The translations under genes were made by a program, and so were the position numbers. A DNA stretch of 64,000 bases from Paenibacillus artemisiicola. GTDB taxonomy: Bacteria > Bacillota > Bacilli > Paenibacillales > Paenibacillaceae. This document shows, one piece after another, positions 26,050 to 36,654 of this stretch (the first letter of the stretch is position 1; the number at the start of each line of letters is the position of its first letter). The notes below the pieces were generated by a model. That model ran no database searches, was not told where the DNA came from, and saw only the letters and a program-made list of their open reading frames with translations. The stretch is taken from NCBI RefSeq assembly GCF_017652985.1, contig NZ_JAGGDJ010000007.1, positions 1 through 64,000 on the forward strand, given 5' to 3'.

Positions 26050-27087
26050 CTATTTCACGCGCACGGAGCGCCGTTCCTCGGCCGCCTTCAAAGCGGCCTG
26101 GATCAGCTTCAGCGAGACAAGCCCGTCCCGCGCGCTGACCGGCGGCTTCTTTCCTTTCCGGATCGCCTCGATGAACGCGTCGATGACGCCGCTCTCCGTC
26201 TGGTTGTCGTTCGTCTGCATGCCGTCGATTTCGTATTCCTTGGACGTGCCGTCGCTCCGCTTCAGCTGGACGGGGTACGTTTCGTTGGCGAAAATCTTCA
26301 AAATCCCCTTCTCGCCGTACAGCACCGTGCTGTTGTCTTCCTCGCCGTAATACGTCCAACTCAGGGCCACGGTGCCGAGCACGCCGCCTTCCGTCTGCAC
26401 GATGCACACCATGTTGTCGTTCACCGCGATCGGCTCGCCTTCCGTATCGGTCTTATGCAGCGCCCCGCTGAACGCCGCGATGTCGGCGATCTCGTCGTCC
26501 AGCAAGTAGCGGATCAGGTCCAGCTTATGAATGCCGAGGTCGCCCGCGGCGCCGAGCCCGGACCGCTCCTTGCTGAAAAACCACGTGTCCATGCTCTTCA
26601 CGAACGCCCAATGCTCCGGTCCGCTGTGGCCGAAGGTCGTCTGGAACGTCAGCACCCGTCCGATCTCGCCCGAATCGATCAGCCGCTTCGCGATCCTGTG
26701 CGCCTTGGAGAATCGCTGGTTATGGCCGATCATCAGGATGCCGTCCGATTTCTCTTCCGCCTTCATCATCGCCCGCGCGGCGGCGACCGAGATCGCGATC
26801 GGCTTCTCGCACAGCACGTGCTTGCCGGCGCGCAGCGCCTTGACCGTCACTTCCTCGTGCGTCTCGTTCGACGTGCACACGCTGACCGCGTCGATCGTCT
26901 CGTCCGCGATGACGTCGTCGATGCTCGGCGCGACCCGGCCGCCGAACTGATCGGCCAGCCGCTGCGCCCGTTCCGGGTTATGGTCGAAGAAGGCGGCGAT
27001 CTCCGCATGCCCGTTCGCCGCGTACTCCGGCGCGTGCCGAAGCTCCGCGATCGAGCCGCAGCCGATGATCGCTACTCGGATTGTCAT
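26050..27087 (-). CDS. Gfo/Idh/MocA-family oxidoreductase
   Basis: A 345-residue cytoplasmic NAD(P)-dependent dehydrogenase acting on sugars or cyclitols. The N-terminal Rossmann fold has VAIIGCGSIAELRH; the family signature CEKPIAIS, with the catalytic Lys near residue 95, is present, as is the active-site stretch GDLGIHKLDLIRYLL with His and Asp. The C-terminal beta-sheet domain is intact. The length is normal for the family. The start has GAGGTGATG just upstream. It stands alone, so neither substrate nor pathway can be told; related proteins include inositol and glucose-fructose oxidoreductase-type enzymes. Confidence 0.92.
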   Translation of the reverse strand: MTIRVAIIGCGSIAELRHAPEYAANGHAEIAAFFDHNPERAQRLADQFGGRVAPSIDDVIADETIDAVSVCTSNETHEEVTVKALRAGKHVLCEKPIAISVAAARAMMKAEEKSDGILMIGHNQRFSKAHRIAKRLIDSGEIGRVLTFQTTFGHSGPEHWAFVKSMDTWFFSKERSGLGAAGDLGIHKLDLIRYLLDDEIADIAAFSGALHKTDTEGEPIAVNDNMVCIVQTEGGVLGTVALSWTYYGEEDNSTVLYGEKGILKIFANETYPVQLKRSDGTSKEYEIDGMQTNDNQTESGVIDAFIEAIRKGKKPPVSARDGLVSLKLIQAALKAAEERRSVRVK

Positions 27088-27293
27088 GCGTCATCACCTC
27101 ATCGATTGAAGTCGGCCCGCGCCTGCGGCGCAACGCCTCTGCTTCTTTATTAACCCATTCCGAACGAGAAGGAAGCAACCGGGGGGCGGGCGCCGGCCAA
27201 CCTAAAAAAGGCGCCGCTTCCGCCCGATGGGGCGAAAACGACGCCTGTCCGCAAAGCTTGCCCGGCTGCGGCTGCCTGCCGGCGCGGCTGCGA

Positions 27294-27596
27294 TCACACC
27301 AGCTTGAACCGCTCCAGCTGCTCCCGCAGCCCTTCCCGCTTCAAAATCTCCACCTGCTTCTCGCCGATCAGGTCGAAGTGCGGAAACGGTTCGCGGCGGT
27401 GAATGTAGGCGGGATCCAACCCGTTGCGCCGGCACCAGGCGGCCAGCTTCTCGAGGTCGCCGCAGCCGACCTTGGTGACGGTCTTGGCGTCCTTGAAGCG
27501 CGGCTCGAGCCAGTAGTGGGTCAAATAGGCGATCTCGCCGCGCGACACCGCCGCCTTCCAGCGCGCCAGCTCCTCGCGCGTGACTCCGAATGCCAT
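27294..27596 (-). CDS. Conserved small protein, YneQ-like
   Basis: A 100-residue soluble protein beginning MAFGVTREELARWKAAVSRG, with a central HYWLEPRF, the motif TVTKVGCGDLEKLAAW and the C-terminal PHFDLIGEKQ. From memory it resembles B. subtilis YneQ, whose function is unknown. The start is supported by AAGGAGG seven bases upstream. It lies alone between an oxidoreductase and the c-di-GMP gene. The conserved aromatic and Cys residues hint at a binding role but give no activity. Confidence 0.75.
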   Translation of the reverse strand: MAFGVTREELARWKAAVSRGEIAYLTHYWLEPRFKDAKTVTKVGCGDLEKLAAWCRRNGLDPAYIHRREPFPHFDLIGEKQVEILKREGLREQLERFKLV

Positions 27597-27742
27597 GGGG
27601 CGCCTCCTTCTCCTGCCGTCCTGCGCAGGATGCCGCGATGCCTTCTATTGTGCCCGAAACGGCGGCCGGGAGCAACTCGGGGGCGCGGCCGGTGTCAGCC
27701 CGGTCCGTCCAGCCGTCAGCTTCCGACGTCCGGCAGCTGCCG

Positions 27743-30178
27743 TCAGCCGCGCAGAGCCGCGCCTCGCATCGGCGCGAAGAACGTCTGCTCCACCTCGGCC
27801 GGGGGCAGCGGGCGGCTGTAATAGTACCCCTGGATTTTCTCGCAGTCGTTGTCCGTCAAAATATCCAGCTGCTCCTTCGTCTCGATGCCCTCCGCGATGA
27901 CGTCCATGTTCAAATGCTGGGCCATCGAGATGATCGTCGCCACGATCGCCTTGTCGTTGCGGTTCACCGTAATGTCGCGGATGAAGGAGCGGTCGATCTT
28001 CAGCTTGTGGATCGGCAGCAGCTTCAGATAGCTCAGAGAGCTGTAGCCCGTGCCGAAGTCGTCGAGGCTGATCCGGATGCCGTAATCGGTCAGCTCGTTC
28101 AGGATGCCGATCGAGACCGAGGCGTCCATCATCATGCTTTCCGTAATCTCCAGCTCCAGGTACTGCGGCGCCAGACCGGTTTCTTCCAGAATGTTCTTGA
28201 TGTATTGCGTCAAATTCGGCTGGTGGAACTGCTGCGACGACAGATTCACCGACACCGTGATAAGCGGGCCGCCCGCGTCGTGCCAGGTTTTCATCTGGCG
28301 GCACGCCTCCCGCAGCACCCAGGTGCCGAGCTCGTAGATCATGCCCGTCTCTTCCGCGATCGGAATGAATACGCCCGGCGACACGACGCCTCTGGACGGA
28401 TGGCGCCAGCGGACGAGCGCCTCGACGCCGATCATCCGGCCGTCTCCCGTCCGGATCTGCGGCTGGTAATCCAGGTACAGCTGATCCCGCCCGATCGCCT
28501 GCCGCAGCTCGACCTCCAGCTCGATTTTGTGCTGCAGCTGCGCGTTCAGCTCCCCGGTATAGAATTGGTAGCCGTTCTTCCCGTTCTTCTTGACCTCGTA
28601 CATCGCCGTATCGGCGTTCTTGAGCAACTGCACCGCGTCCTCCCCGTCCTGCGGGTAGAAGGCGATGCCGATGCTGGCCGTCACGTAGAAGTCGTTCTCC
28701 TTCAGGCGAAACGGCACCCCGACGGCCGCGATGATGCGCTTCGCGAACCGCTCCGCCTCGTCCTTCCCGTACCGGCCGTCGCAGAGCAGCGTGAATTCGT
28801 CGCCGCCCATCCGGGCCAGCGTCACCTGCTCGTCTTCGAGGCAGGCCACGATCCGCTTGCCCACTTCCTGCAAGAATTGATCCCCGTACGTGTGGCCGAG
28901 CGAATCGTTGATCAGCTTGAAGCGATCCATGTCCATGACCATGACGGAGAACCGATCGGGCCGGCCCTCGATCAGCTCCGCGAGCGATCGGTTCAGCATC
29001 CGGCGGTTCGGAAGGCCCGTCAGCTCGTCGTGGAAGGCCAAGTACTGGATCTTCTCCTTCGCCGCCTTCTCCTCCGTCACGTCCTTGGCGATCATATAGC
29101 TGCCGACGATGCCTTCGTCCTGCACGACCGGCACGTTGACGACGCTCAGCTCGATGCGTCTCCCGTCGCGATGGACGAACGCCGTCTGATAGCTCTGCGC
29201 CTCGCCGCCCAGCGACCTCCGGAAATGCTCGCGCGTTCGCTCCCGCTCTTCCTCGGCGATATGCGGAAGCAGGTCGTCGATGCCGCGGCTGCGCAGCCAA
29301 TCGCCGGACAACCCCGTCACCTCGGTCGCCGCCGCGTTGAAGCCCGTGATGCGGTGCGAAGTGTCGATCGAGATGATCGCGTCCTGGTTATTGTCGAACA
29401 GCGACTTGTACCAATTCTCGCTTTGCTGAAGCTCGGAATCCTGGCGGGACAGCCGGTTGGAAATGTAGATGCCGAACAGGGACAGGCCCAGCGTGAACAG
29501 CGTGCCGCCCGCGATGACGTAAGGCAGGAACGTATGGTTCAGCACCATCCCGCGGACGGCGTGCGGCGCGGCGTCCGTCTCGAACCGCGCGGCGCGCATG
29601 CCCGTGTAATGCATCCCGGCGACGGCGGCCCCCATGATCAGGCTGGCGCCGAGCTTCTTCCAGACGCCGCCCCGCTCGTCGCCCCGCCGCAGGTAGAACG
29701 CCAGCCACAGCGCCGCGAGCGAGGCCGCGACGGCGATCAGAATCGAGCAGGCGAACAGCAGCGGATCGTAGGCAATGCCGATCTGCATGGCCGCCATGCC
29801 CGTATAATGCATGGCCGAAATCCCGGTCGCGAGCAGCAGCCCGCCCGCGATCAGCCGCCGCGCCGACGGCCGGCTGCGGCCGACCGCGAACAGCCCGGCG
29901 AAGGACGCGGCGATCGCCGCCGCCACGGACAGCACGACCTTGTCCAGGTCGTAGGCGACCGAGACGCTGAGCGAGAAGGCCAGCATGCCGACGAAATGCA
30001 TCGACCAGATGCCGAGCCCCATCGCCGCCGCGCCGAACAGCAGCCAGCCCCAGCGGGAAGCGCCCTTCGCCGTGCTGATCCGCCCGACCAGATCCAAGAC
30101 GGTGTAAGAGGCCACGACCGCCACCACATAAGAAAACCACACCAGCAACATATCGTAAGTCCCGTGCGCGTGATGCAA
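27743..30178 (-). CDS. MHYT-PAS-GGDEF-EAL cyclic-di-GMP enzyme
   Basis: An 811-residue membrane protein. Seven predicted spans at residues 8-250 carry MHYT-type motifs (SMHFVGM, AMHYTGM, GMHYTGM), thought to bind metal and sense a diatomic gas or redox state. A PAS domain (about 260-375), a GGDEF domain with intact MGGDEFTLL (about 385-545) and an EAL domain with intact VEALVRW, LEITES and IDDFGTG-like SLDDFGTG (about 560-800) follow. Both catalytic motifs look complete, so it may make and break cyclic-di-GMP. The TTG start at 30178 has GAGGGA upstream and places the first span as in the family; the next ATG is nine codons later and would cut into it. It stands alone. Confidence 0.93.
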   Translation of the reverse strand: MHHAHGTYDMLLVWFSYVVAVVASYTVLDLVGRISTAKGASRWGWLLFGAAAMGLGIWSMHFVGMLAFSLSVSVAYDLDKVVLSVAAAIAASFAGLFAVGRSRPSARRLIAGGLLLATGISAMHYTGMAAMQIGIAYDPLLFACSILIAVAASLAALWLAFYLRRGDERGGVWKKLGASLIMGAAVAGMHYTGMRAARFETDAAPHAVRGMVLNHTFLPYVIAGGTLFTLGLSLFGIYISNRLSRQDSELQQSENWYKSLFDNNQDAIISIDTSHRITGFNAAATEVTGLSGDWLRSRGIDDLLPHIAEEERERTREHFRRSLGGEAQSYQTAFVHRDGRRIELSVVNVPVVQDEGIVGSYMIAKDVTEEKAAKEKIQYLAFHDELTGLPNRRMLNRSLAELIEGRPDRFSVMVMDMDRFKLINDSLGHTYGDQFLQEVGKRIVACLEDEQVTLARMGGDEFTLLCDGRYGKDEAERFAKRIIAAVGVPFRLKENDFYVTASIGIAFYPQDGEDAVQLLKNADTAMYEVKKNGKNGYQFYTGELNAQLQHKIELEVELRQAIGRDQLYLDYQPQIRTGDGRMIGVEALVRWRHPSRGVVSPGVFIPIAEETGMIYELGTWVLREACRQMKTWHDAGGPLITVSVNLSSQQFHQPNLTQYIKNILEETGLAPQYLELEITESMMMDASVSIGILNELTDYGIRISLDDFGTGYSSLSYLKLLPIHKLKIDRSFIRDITVNRNDKAIVATIISMAQHLNMDVIAEGIETKEQLDILTDNDCEKIQGYYYSRPLPPAEVEQTFFAPMRGAALRG

Positions 30179-30505
30179 ACCCGTCCCTCATTTCTAATCT
30201 GATTCATTCATGTTAACGGAATCGGAGGAGCGGCGGAAGTCCCAATTTACGATTTTTGGACCGAATTTTTGCCATTTATAAGAAAACTTGCGACAGGAAC
30301 CGGCAAGCTTTGACGCAGCGCTGCTCGATCCGGATTTCGCCCGGCTTCGGCGGATCGCGGACGGGCCGATGCGGCAAATCGAACGGAGCCGGAAAAACGG
30401 AAAGGCTCCAATAAGCCTCCCATTATTTGGGGATGAGGGGTCCGAAACTTTCCCCGCGCCGCGGCGTCTATTGGGGGCTGAAATCGAGACGGAGGTTTTC
30501 GTACG
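30179..30505. other. Divergent intergenic region, 327 bases
   Basis: It should hold the promoters of the c-di-GMP gene and of the small membrane protein. An AT-rich patch near 30240-30290 is the best place, but no convincing -35/-10 pair was found. No gene or repeat was seen. Confidence 0.5.
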
Positions 30506-31042
30506 ATGAACAAATCTAATCGCCTGCTGCTTGCGCTTCTGGCCGCAGCCGTCGGAATCGCGGCCTGGCAAAGCTGCCGGCTTCATCTGGAACGGGAGGC
30601 GAGAGAAGCGCAGCTCGCCCATGCCGTATCGTTCGCGGCTTTTTATTTAGACTCGGCTTCGCAGGCCATCGCGAACCTGAACGCGGACGGCAAATGGAAC
30701 GATCCGGCGGAGCGGAGCGCCTTCCTCGAATTGCTCGCCGCAACGCAGCAGGTCCTGACGGACGCCAACGCAAACATGCAGGACTATCAGCGGCTTCGCG
30801 CGTCGGAAACCGCAGCGCGGCTGAACGACGTATACTTCCGGTTTATGGATTGGAAGCGGCCTCTGGCGGATGCGCTCCGCGATACGGCGCCTCTGACCGA
30901 GCACGACAGGGCTCAGCTGACGCGCCTTAACCGCATCGTCTCGCAAGTCCAGCCGCTCTATAGCGGTTATCCGGCCGATCCGAGCTTGGTTTTCGCCAAG
31001 ATCGACGGCTTGTACGAAGCGTGGAAGAAGGATAACCCCTGA
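30506..31042 (+). CDS. Hypothetical membrane-anchored protein
   Basis: A 178-residue protein not recognised. It has a basic N-terminus and one hydrophobic segment (about residues 6-22, LLLALLAAAVGIAAW) and then a helical, mostly hydrophilic domain predicted to lie outside the cell. GGAGG lies upstream of the ATG and a clean terminator follows, which supports a real single gene. The helical region (DYQRLRASETAARLNDVYFR and following) resembles four-helix sensor domains only in general character. Confidence 0.7.
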   Translation: MNKSNRLLLALLAAAVGIAAWQSCRLHLEREAREAQLAHAVSFAAFYLDSASQAIANLNADGKWNDPAERSAFLELLAATQQVLTDANANMQDYQRLRASETAARLNDVYFRFMDWKRPLADALRDTAPLTEHDRAQLTRLNRIVSQVQPLYSGYPADPSLVFAKIDGLYEAWKKDNP

Positions 31043-31071
31043 TCGTAATCCCTGATCGCCTCAAATGCGCA

Positions 31072-31100
31072 AAGAGCCCGCCGAATATCGGCGGGCTCTT
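31072..31100. terminator. Terminator after small membrane protein gene
   Basis: A perfect 13-bp stem, AAGAGCCCGCCGA and its complement, with a three-base loop. It lies 30 bases after the stop, and between two converging genes. Confidence 0.9.
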
Positions 31101-31225
31101 GCTTCAACAAACGGACAATGCCGCAAGCTTACCCTTCACGCGCTCGCAAGCGCGGCTGCTTCCGGCAACGAGGCAAGCGTCGGGCTCGCGAAGCCGGATT
31201 CGCTTCTTCGATTCTTCGATGATCC

Positions 31226-32041
31226 CTACAGCCCGGTCCGATTCTCCCGCAGCCACGCTTCGGCCGCGTCCACGCCGGCCTGCAGCCCGAACAGCCGGCA
31301 GTCCGCGCTGCCGACCGCCCCGCGCGCCGGCATGCCGCGCGCGTCCAGCTCCGCGCCGACGAGCGTAAAATCAGCGGAATCGTAGGCGAAGTCGTCGAAC
31401 CACTTCCATGTCCTCGCGCCCGCTTCGGTCATCGCCGTCCCCATCCGCTTCGCCGGCATGCGGTCCAGCCGCGTTTCCGCCAAATGAAAGGCGGTGCAAG
31501 CATTGTAGCCGGCGCCGAGCAGCAGCACCTTCGCTTCCGGCAGCCGGTAGAGCTTGCCGAGCGGGGAATCCGCGCCGAACTGCGGCGTCAGCGGATGATC
31601 CGCGACGATCGCCCCGGCCAGCTTGCCGTTCGCGGAGAACGACACCTGCGGATGCGCCGACCGGACCGTTCCGGGGAACGTCCGGAACAGCTCCGCGATC
31701 CGGCCCATGCCCCGCGTCGGCGTCGTCAGCGGATCGAACGCCGGCATCTCGCGGTAAATCGTCTCGAGCCACGCCCGCGGCACGGGCGGGTTGCTCCACT
31801 CGGCCGGGTCGCTCCAGTCGCCGCTCTGGGCCGGCATGACGATCGTGCCTTCCGGGCCGACCGCCTGCAGCAGCGCCTGCACGATGGCCTGCGGCCCGCC
31901 GCACACCCAGCCCATGCCGGACAGCGACGCATGCACGAGCAGAACGTCGCCTTGCCGCACGCCGAGCGCCTCAAGGTCGCGCGCGATGCGGGCGACGGTG
32001 ACGGGCTCGCGGGTCGCCGCGACCGTTTCGAATTCTCCCAT
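31226..32041 (-). CDS. AAC(3)-like N-acetyltransferase
   Basis: A 271-residue protein of the aminoglycoside 3-N-acetyltransferase family (antibiotic_NAT fold). Family features are VLLVHASLSGMGWVCGG near residue 33, VMPAQSGDWSDP, HPQVSFSANG with the conserved His, and LLLGAGYNACTAFHLAE. Such proteins transfer acetyl from acetyl-CoA to the 3-amino group of aminoglycosides; chromosomal YokD-like members in Bacillus often have no proven resistance role. GAAGGAGA lies 12 bases before the ATG and GAGGA lies closer. It is a single gene. Resistance cannot be inferred from sequence alone. Confidence 0.88.
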   Translation of the reverse strand: MGEFETVAATREPVTVARIARDLEALGVRQGDVLLVHASLSGMGWVCGGPQAIVQALLQAVGPEGTIVMPAQSGDWSDPAEWSNPPVPRAWLETIYREMPAFDPLTTPTRGMGRIAELFRTFPGTVRSAHPQVSFSANGKLAGAIVADHPLTPQFGADSPLGKLYRLPEAKVLLLGAGYNACTAFHLAETRLDRMPAKRMGTAMTEAGARTWKWFDDFAYDSADFTLVGAELDARGMPARGAVGSADCRLFGLQAGVDAAEAWLRENRTGL

Positions 32042-32215
32042 GATGGTCCTCGTCTCCTTCGACGCGTAGATGATTGCAGGTAGATAAAATAAATAGAAAC
32101 TAATAAATAGAAACTAGTAAATAGAGGAAGGTCGACTAACGAAAGCGCTTGCTCCGCGCCTGCCAGCCAAGCCTCCCTGCTTGTTCTTACCCATCTTAGC
32201 GGCTGACCGCGCGCA
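32042..32215. other. Short AT-rich repeat and cre-like site
   Basis: Bases 32085-32125 hold two and a half copies of AATAAATAGAAACT, unusually AT-rich for this window. A possible cre site, CGAAAGCGCTTGCT, lies at 32140-32153, upstream of the acetyltransferase gene. Confidence 0.45.
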
Positions 32216-32965
32216 TTACAACTCCGCTTCCGCCAACTCGGCCCGAAACGAATTCAAAATCGCGCGCAGCCCCTCCGGGTCGCTCAGCATCGGCAGATGG
32301 CCGGCTTCCATCGCGGCGACGCGGCCCGGCGCCAGATTGGCGATCATGCGGTCCTGCAGCCGCGGATCGAATTCCTTGTCCCGCGTCAGCTTGATATAGA
32401 CCGACGGGACAAGCGGCACCGCCGCGCGGCACGGCTCGGTGTAGAGGCGCCGCGACTCCGGCACGAACCTGTCCACGACGGCTTCCGTCTGCGCTTCGCT
32501 CAAGCCGCCGCACAGCCCGGCGCGGATCGCCGCCGCCGGCGGCTTCGTGCCGAAGAGCCGCATCAAGGCGGCCGCGGCCGCCCGCTTCGGCATGGGCAGC
32601 GCCGACAGCCACGAACCGCCTTCCCGCGGAATCGCCGCGCCGACCGCCGCGAAGCCGGCCAGCCGTCCGCGTTCGGCCAGCGCCGCCGCGGCCGGCAGCG
32701 CCGCGACGCCGCCGATCGAATGCGCGACGACGACCATCCGCCGGACGCGCCACGCTTCCGCCTGCTTGCGCACATGCGCCGCATAGTCGGCCAGTCCGAG
32801 CCGCAGCCGCTCCGCGGCGGGACCGTCGCGCAGCGGATAGTCCGCCGCAAGCGCCGGCGCCTCCAGCCCGTCCGTCACCTCCGTCCAAATGCTCCCGCGC
32901 AATCCCGCGCCGCTCACGAACAAAAAGCCGATTTCTTCGTTTCGACGCATCTCCTGACTCGTCAT
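32216..32965 (-). CDS. Alpha/beta hydrolase
   Basis: A 249-residue soluble protein with the alpha/beta hydrolase plan. An N-terminal strand and oxyanion loop (FLFVSGAGLRGSIW) precede the nucleophile elbow VVAHSIGG (Ser about 83). The C-terminal EAGHLPMLSDP carries the catalytic His. The cap region is Ala-rich. The acidic residue is likely in the stretch before TRDKEFDP. The start has GGAGGAGGG upstream. Substrate unknown; similar to many esterase or lactonase-type proteins. Confidence 0.85.
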   Translation of the reverse strand: MTSQEMRRNEEIGFLFVSGAGLRGSIWTEVTDGLEAPALAADYPLRDGPAAERLRLGLADYAAHVRKQAEAWRVRRMVVVAHSIGGVAALPAAAALAERGRLAGFAAVGAAIPREGGSWLSALPMPKRAAAAALMRLFGTKPPAAAIRAGLCGGLSEAQTEAVVDRFVPESRRLYTEPCRAAVPLVPSVYIKLTRDKEFDPRLQDRMIANLAPGRVAAMEAGHLPMLSDPEGLRAILNSFRAELAEAEL

Positions 32966-33910
32966 GCCGAACCCTCCTCCGCGGATTTCCCTGCTCTGTC
33001 TCCATTGTAGCGGCGGGTGGTGACAGCCCTTGTCAGTCAACGGCGCGAGGCGGCTGTTCGGAAGAACGTACCTGCGGCCAAACACGCCGCAAGCCGGCCG
33101 GCTAGGCGACTCAGGCGGGGCGGCCGCGGGGCGTCGGCTACGCAACTCGGGCGGCGCGGCCGCGGGAGGCCGCGGGGAGAACCGGCCGGGCGATGCGGCG
33201 CGGCGCGGCGCGGTTCTGAAGCGCGGGCATAGCAAAAAGCCGAATAAAAATCCCTTTCGGTCCGCCGGGCGTCGCCTGAGGGGCGGGCGCTGCGGGTAAT
33301 CGAAAGGGATTCAACGGCATATGTGTGGTGTAAAACTCGCTTGCCGGAGCATACGGATGGCCTTAGGCTTATAGGTTCGCCGCGGCCGACTGCCCTAGGC
33401 ATGGATGCATGGTCCCGCCCCATCGGAGCCTCGGTCTGCCGGCCTCGCGTCTGAAGGACGCCGCAGCCGGCAGCCTCGAATCAAAATTGGCGCCCTAGCG
33501 CCTCCGAACCGTCCGCTCTCCGATTTTCGCGGCCACCAGATCCGCTATTTCCGCCGATTGTTCGAAATTCGGATTTCTCCGGCCACAGGGGCGCTTATTG
33601 CAACGTATACGTGCCTAAACCAACGCTTTCGGAGCCAATAACGGCTCCTGTGTCCGCCAAAACGCCGAAATCGGCGATTTCGCGAGAATAGCGGCGCTCC
33701 TGTCCGCTAAACGGCGCATGACGCATGCAACGGGTGCGATCGACCATGCACCGCACACGCCGATCCTGCTTGCCCTCGCTCGGCATTGCTCTTCACTTAC
33801 CTTACCTTCACTTACCTGCATCTGCCCCTGCCGGCATTTGCTCATCACTTACCTGTATTTGCCCTGCCCTTGCCCCACACTTGCCCCGTGCCCCGCCTCA
33901 GACCCCGCCG
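32966..33910. other. 945-base intergenic region, repeat-rich
   Basis: No gene is supported. GC-rich imperfect repeats fill 33085-33200 (CTCAGGCGGGGCGGCCGCGG and variants). A long hairpin lies at 33249-33311 (AATCCCTTTCG and its complement around a GC-rich loop). A dispersed inverted repeat occupies 33529-33710, and C/T-rich direct repeats (CTTACCT, CATCTGCCCC) lie at 33790-33890. Confidence 0.6.
33529..33710. repeat. Dispersed inverted-repeat element, copy 3
   Basis: The left arm GCGGCCACCAGATCCGCTAT and right arms AATAACGGCTCCTGTGTCCG and GAATAGCGGCGCTCCTGTCC match the other two copies. It is longer (182 bp) because an additional arm, CTCCGGCCACAGGGGCGCTT, sits inside. Confidence 0.75.
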
Positions 33911-35530
<1,620 letters not shown>

Positions 35531-35900
35531 TCCCCTTTCGGATCTTGATTCCGGATCGGATTCGATAGTCCCTGATTAAGTTTCTTTGATAGGTTTTCTT
35601 TGACAGGTCTTCTTTGATAGGTCTTCTTTGATAGGTCTTCTTTGACAGGTCTTCTTTAATAGGTCTTCTTAGATAGATTTCTTCTGCGTTGATTCTGAAT
35701 AAGTTCTTCTCCGGAGGGACGCCCGATTCCTGTCCCGGAAGCGCCCGCCGGCCGAAAACGGGCACATCCGCCTAGTTCCCGCGGCTTCCCAGCATGCGGG
35801 CGATAGCCGCCGTCGCGCAACGCGGGTATCGCGGCTATTGAAGCGTCCATCCCCGCTATGGTAAAGTATGTAAAATCCAATCCCGGCAGGAGGAACGCTC
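35531..35900. other. Divergent intergenic region with 14-bp array
   Basis: It separates the YwrD-like gene from the FGE-domain gene and contains the 14-bp tandem array. No firm promoter was found; TTGAAG near 35839 could be a -35 for the rightward gene. Confidence 0.5.
35580..35677. repeat. 14-bp tandem repeat, seven copies
   Basis: The unit TCTTCTTTGATAGG is repeated seven times with a few single-base changes (GACAGG, AATAGG, TTAGATAGA). It begins about 50 bases upstream of the YwrD-like start codon, on the side of its promoter. The array is AT-rich against GC-rich surroundings. Confidence 0.92.
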
Positions 35901-36590
35901 ATGTCTCAAGCACGCGGCCCGCTCCCCGACTATCCGATGGCCGCCATTCCGGGCGGCGACGTCCATCTGCGCGACGACCGCGTCAACCGCCGCTGGACCG
36001 TGGCCTTGCAGCCGTTTGCGCTCGGCCGGCATCCCGTCACCGCGGAGCTGTACGCCGCGGTCGCGAACCTGCCGGAGCCGGCGGCCGGCGAGCGGCGCAA
36101 GCCGGCCGTGAACGCGTCGTGGCTCGACGCCGTCTCCTTTTGCAACGCGCTCTCGGAACGAACCGGGTACGCGCCCGCGTACGCGATCGGGGAAGACGGC
36201 GAGACGGTGATCTGCGATTGGGACGCCGACGGTTACCGGCTGCCGACCGAGGCGGAATGGCAGCACGCGTGCAAGGCGGGCACGACGGGCTACCGCTACG
36301 GCGCGCTGGACGACATCGCCTGGCATGCGGGCAATGCGGGCGGCGCGATCCGCGACGTCGGCGGGAAGGCGCCGAACGCCTGGGGGCTGTACGATATGCT
36401 GGGAAACGCGTGGGAGTGGTGCTGGGACGTCTACGACCCGAAGATTTACGGGAGCTATCGGATTTTTCGCGGCGGCAGCTGGGCCGAGGAAGCCCGAGGC
36501 TGCGGGGCGACCTGCCGCCGGCGCAGCCACCCGGCGTTCCGCATCGACGACCTGGGCTTCCGCCTGGCCCGGTCCGTGCCCGTTCTATAA
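35901..36590 (+). CDS. Formylglycine-generating-enzyme-domain protein
   Basis: A 229-residue protein with the FGE-sulfatase (SUMF1) fold: GRHPVTAELYAAVA, the core NASWLDAVSFCNALSERTGY, YRLPTEAEWQHACKAG, GLYDMLGNAWEWCWD and FRGGSW, ending in GFRLAR. True formylglycine-generating enzymes hold a copper-binding Cys pair shortly after GGSW. Here that place reads AEEARGCGATC, so at best one position is kept, and no sulfatase gene is nearby. It may be a degenerate or different member, such as those that modify other substrates. AGGAGG precedes the start, and a perfect palindromic terminator follows. Confidence 0.88.
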   Translation: MSQARGPLPDYPMAAIPGGDVHLRDDRVNRRWTVALQPFALGRHPVTAELYAAVANLPEPAAGERRKPAVNASWLDAVSFCNALSERTGYAPAYAIGEDGETVICDWDADGYRLPTEAEWQHACKAGTTGYRYGALDDIAWHAGNAGGAIRDVGGKAPNAWGLYDMLGNAWEWCWDVYDPKIYGSYRIFRGGSWAEEARGCGATCRRRSHPAFRIDDLGFRLARSVPVL

Positions 36591-36594
36591 AGAA

Positions 36595-36626
36595 AGAGCC
36601 GGTTCAGCGCGCGCTGAACCGGCTCT
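36595..36626. terminator. Perfect palindromic terminator
   Basis: AGAGCCGGTTCAGCGC is followed at once by its exact complement (32 bp in total) and then ATTTCG. It lies between two converging genes and can serve both. Confidence 0.9.
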
Positions 36627-36654
36627 ATTTCGTTGCTGCAGGAACGGGATTCGC

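Noticed and set aside
33249..33311. A tRNA-like fold
   Set aside because: The outer 11-bp stem is long and the inner GC-rich arms do not form D and T arms, and no CCA or T-loop motif is present.
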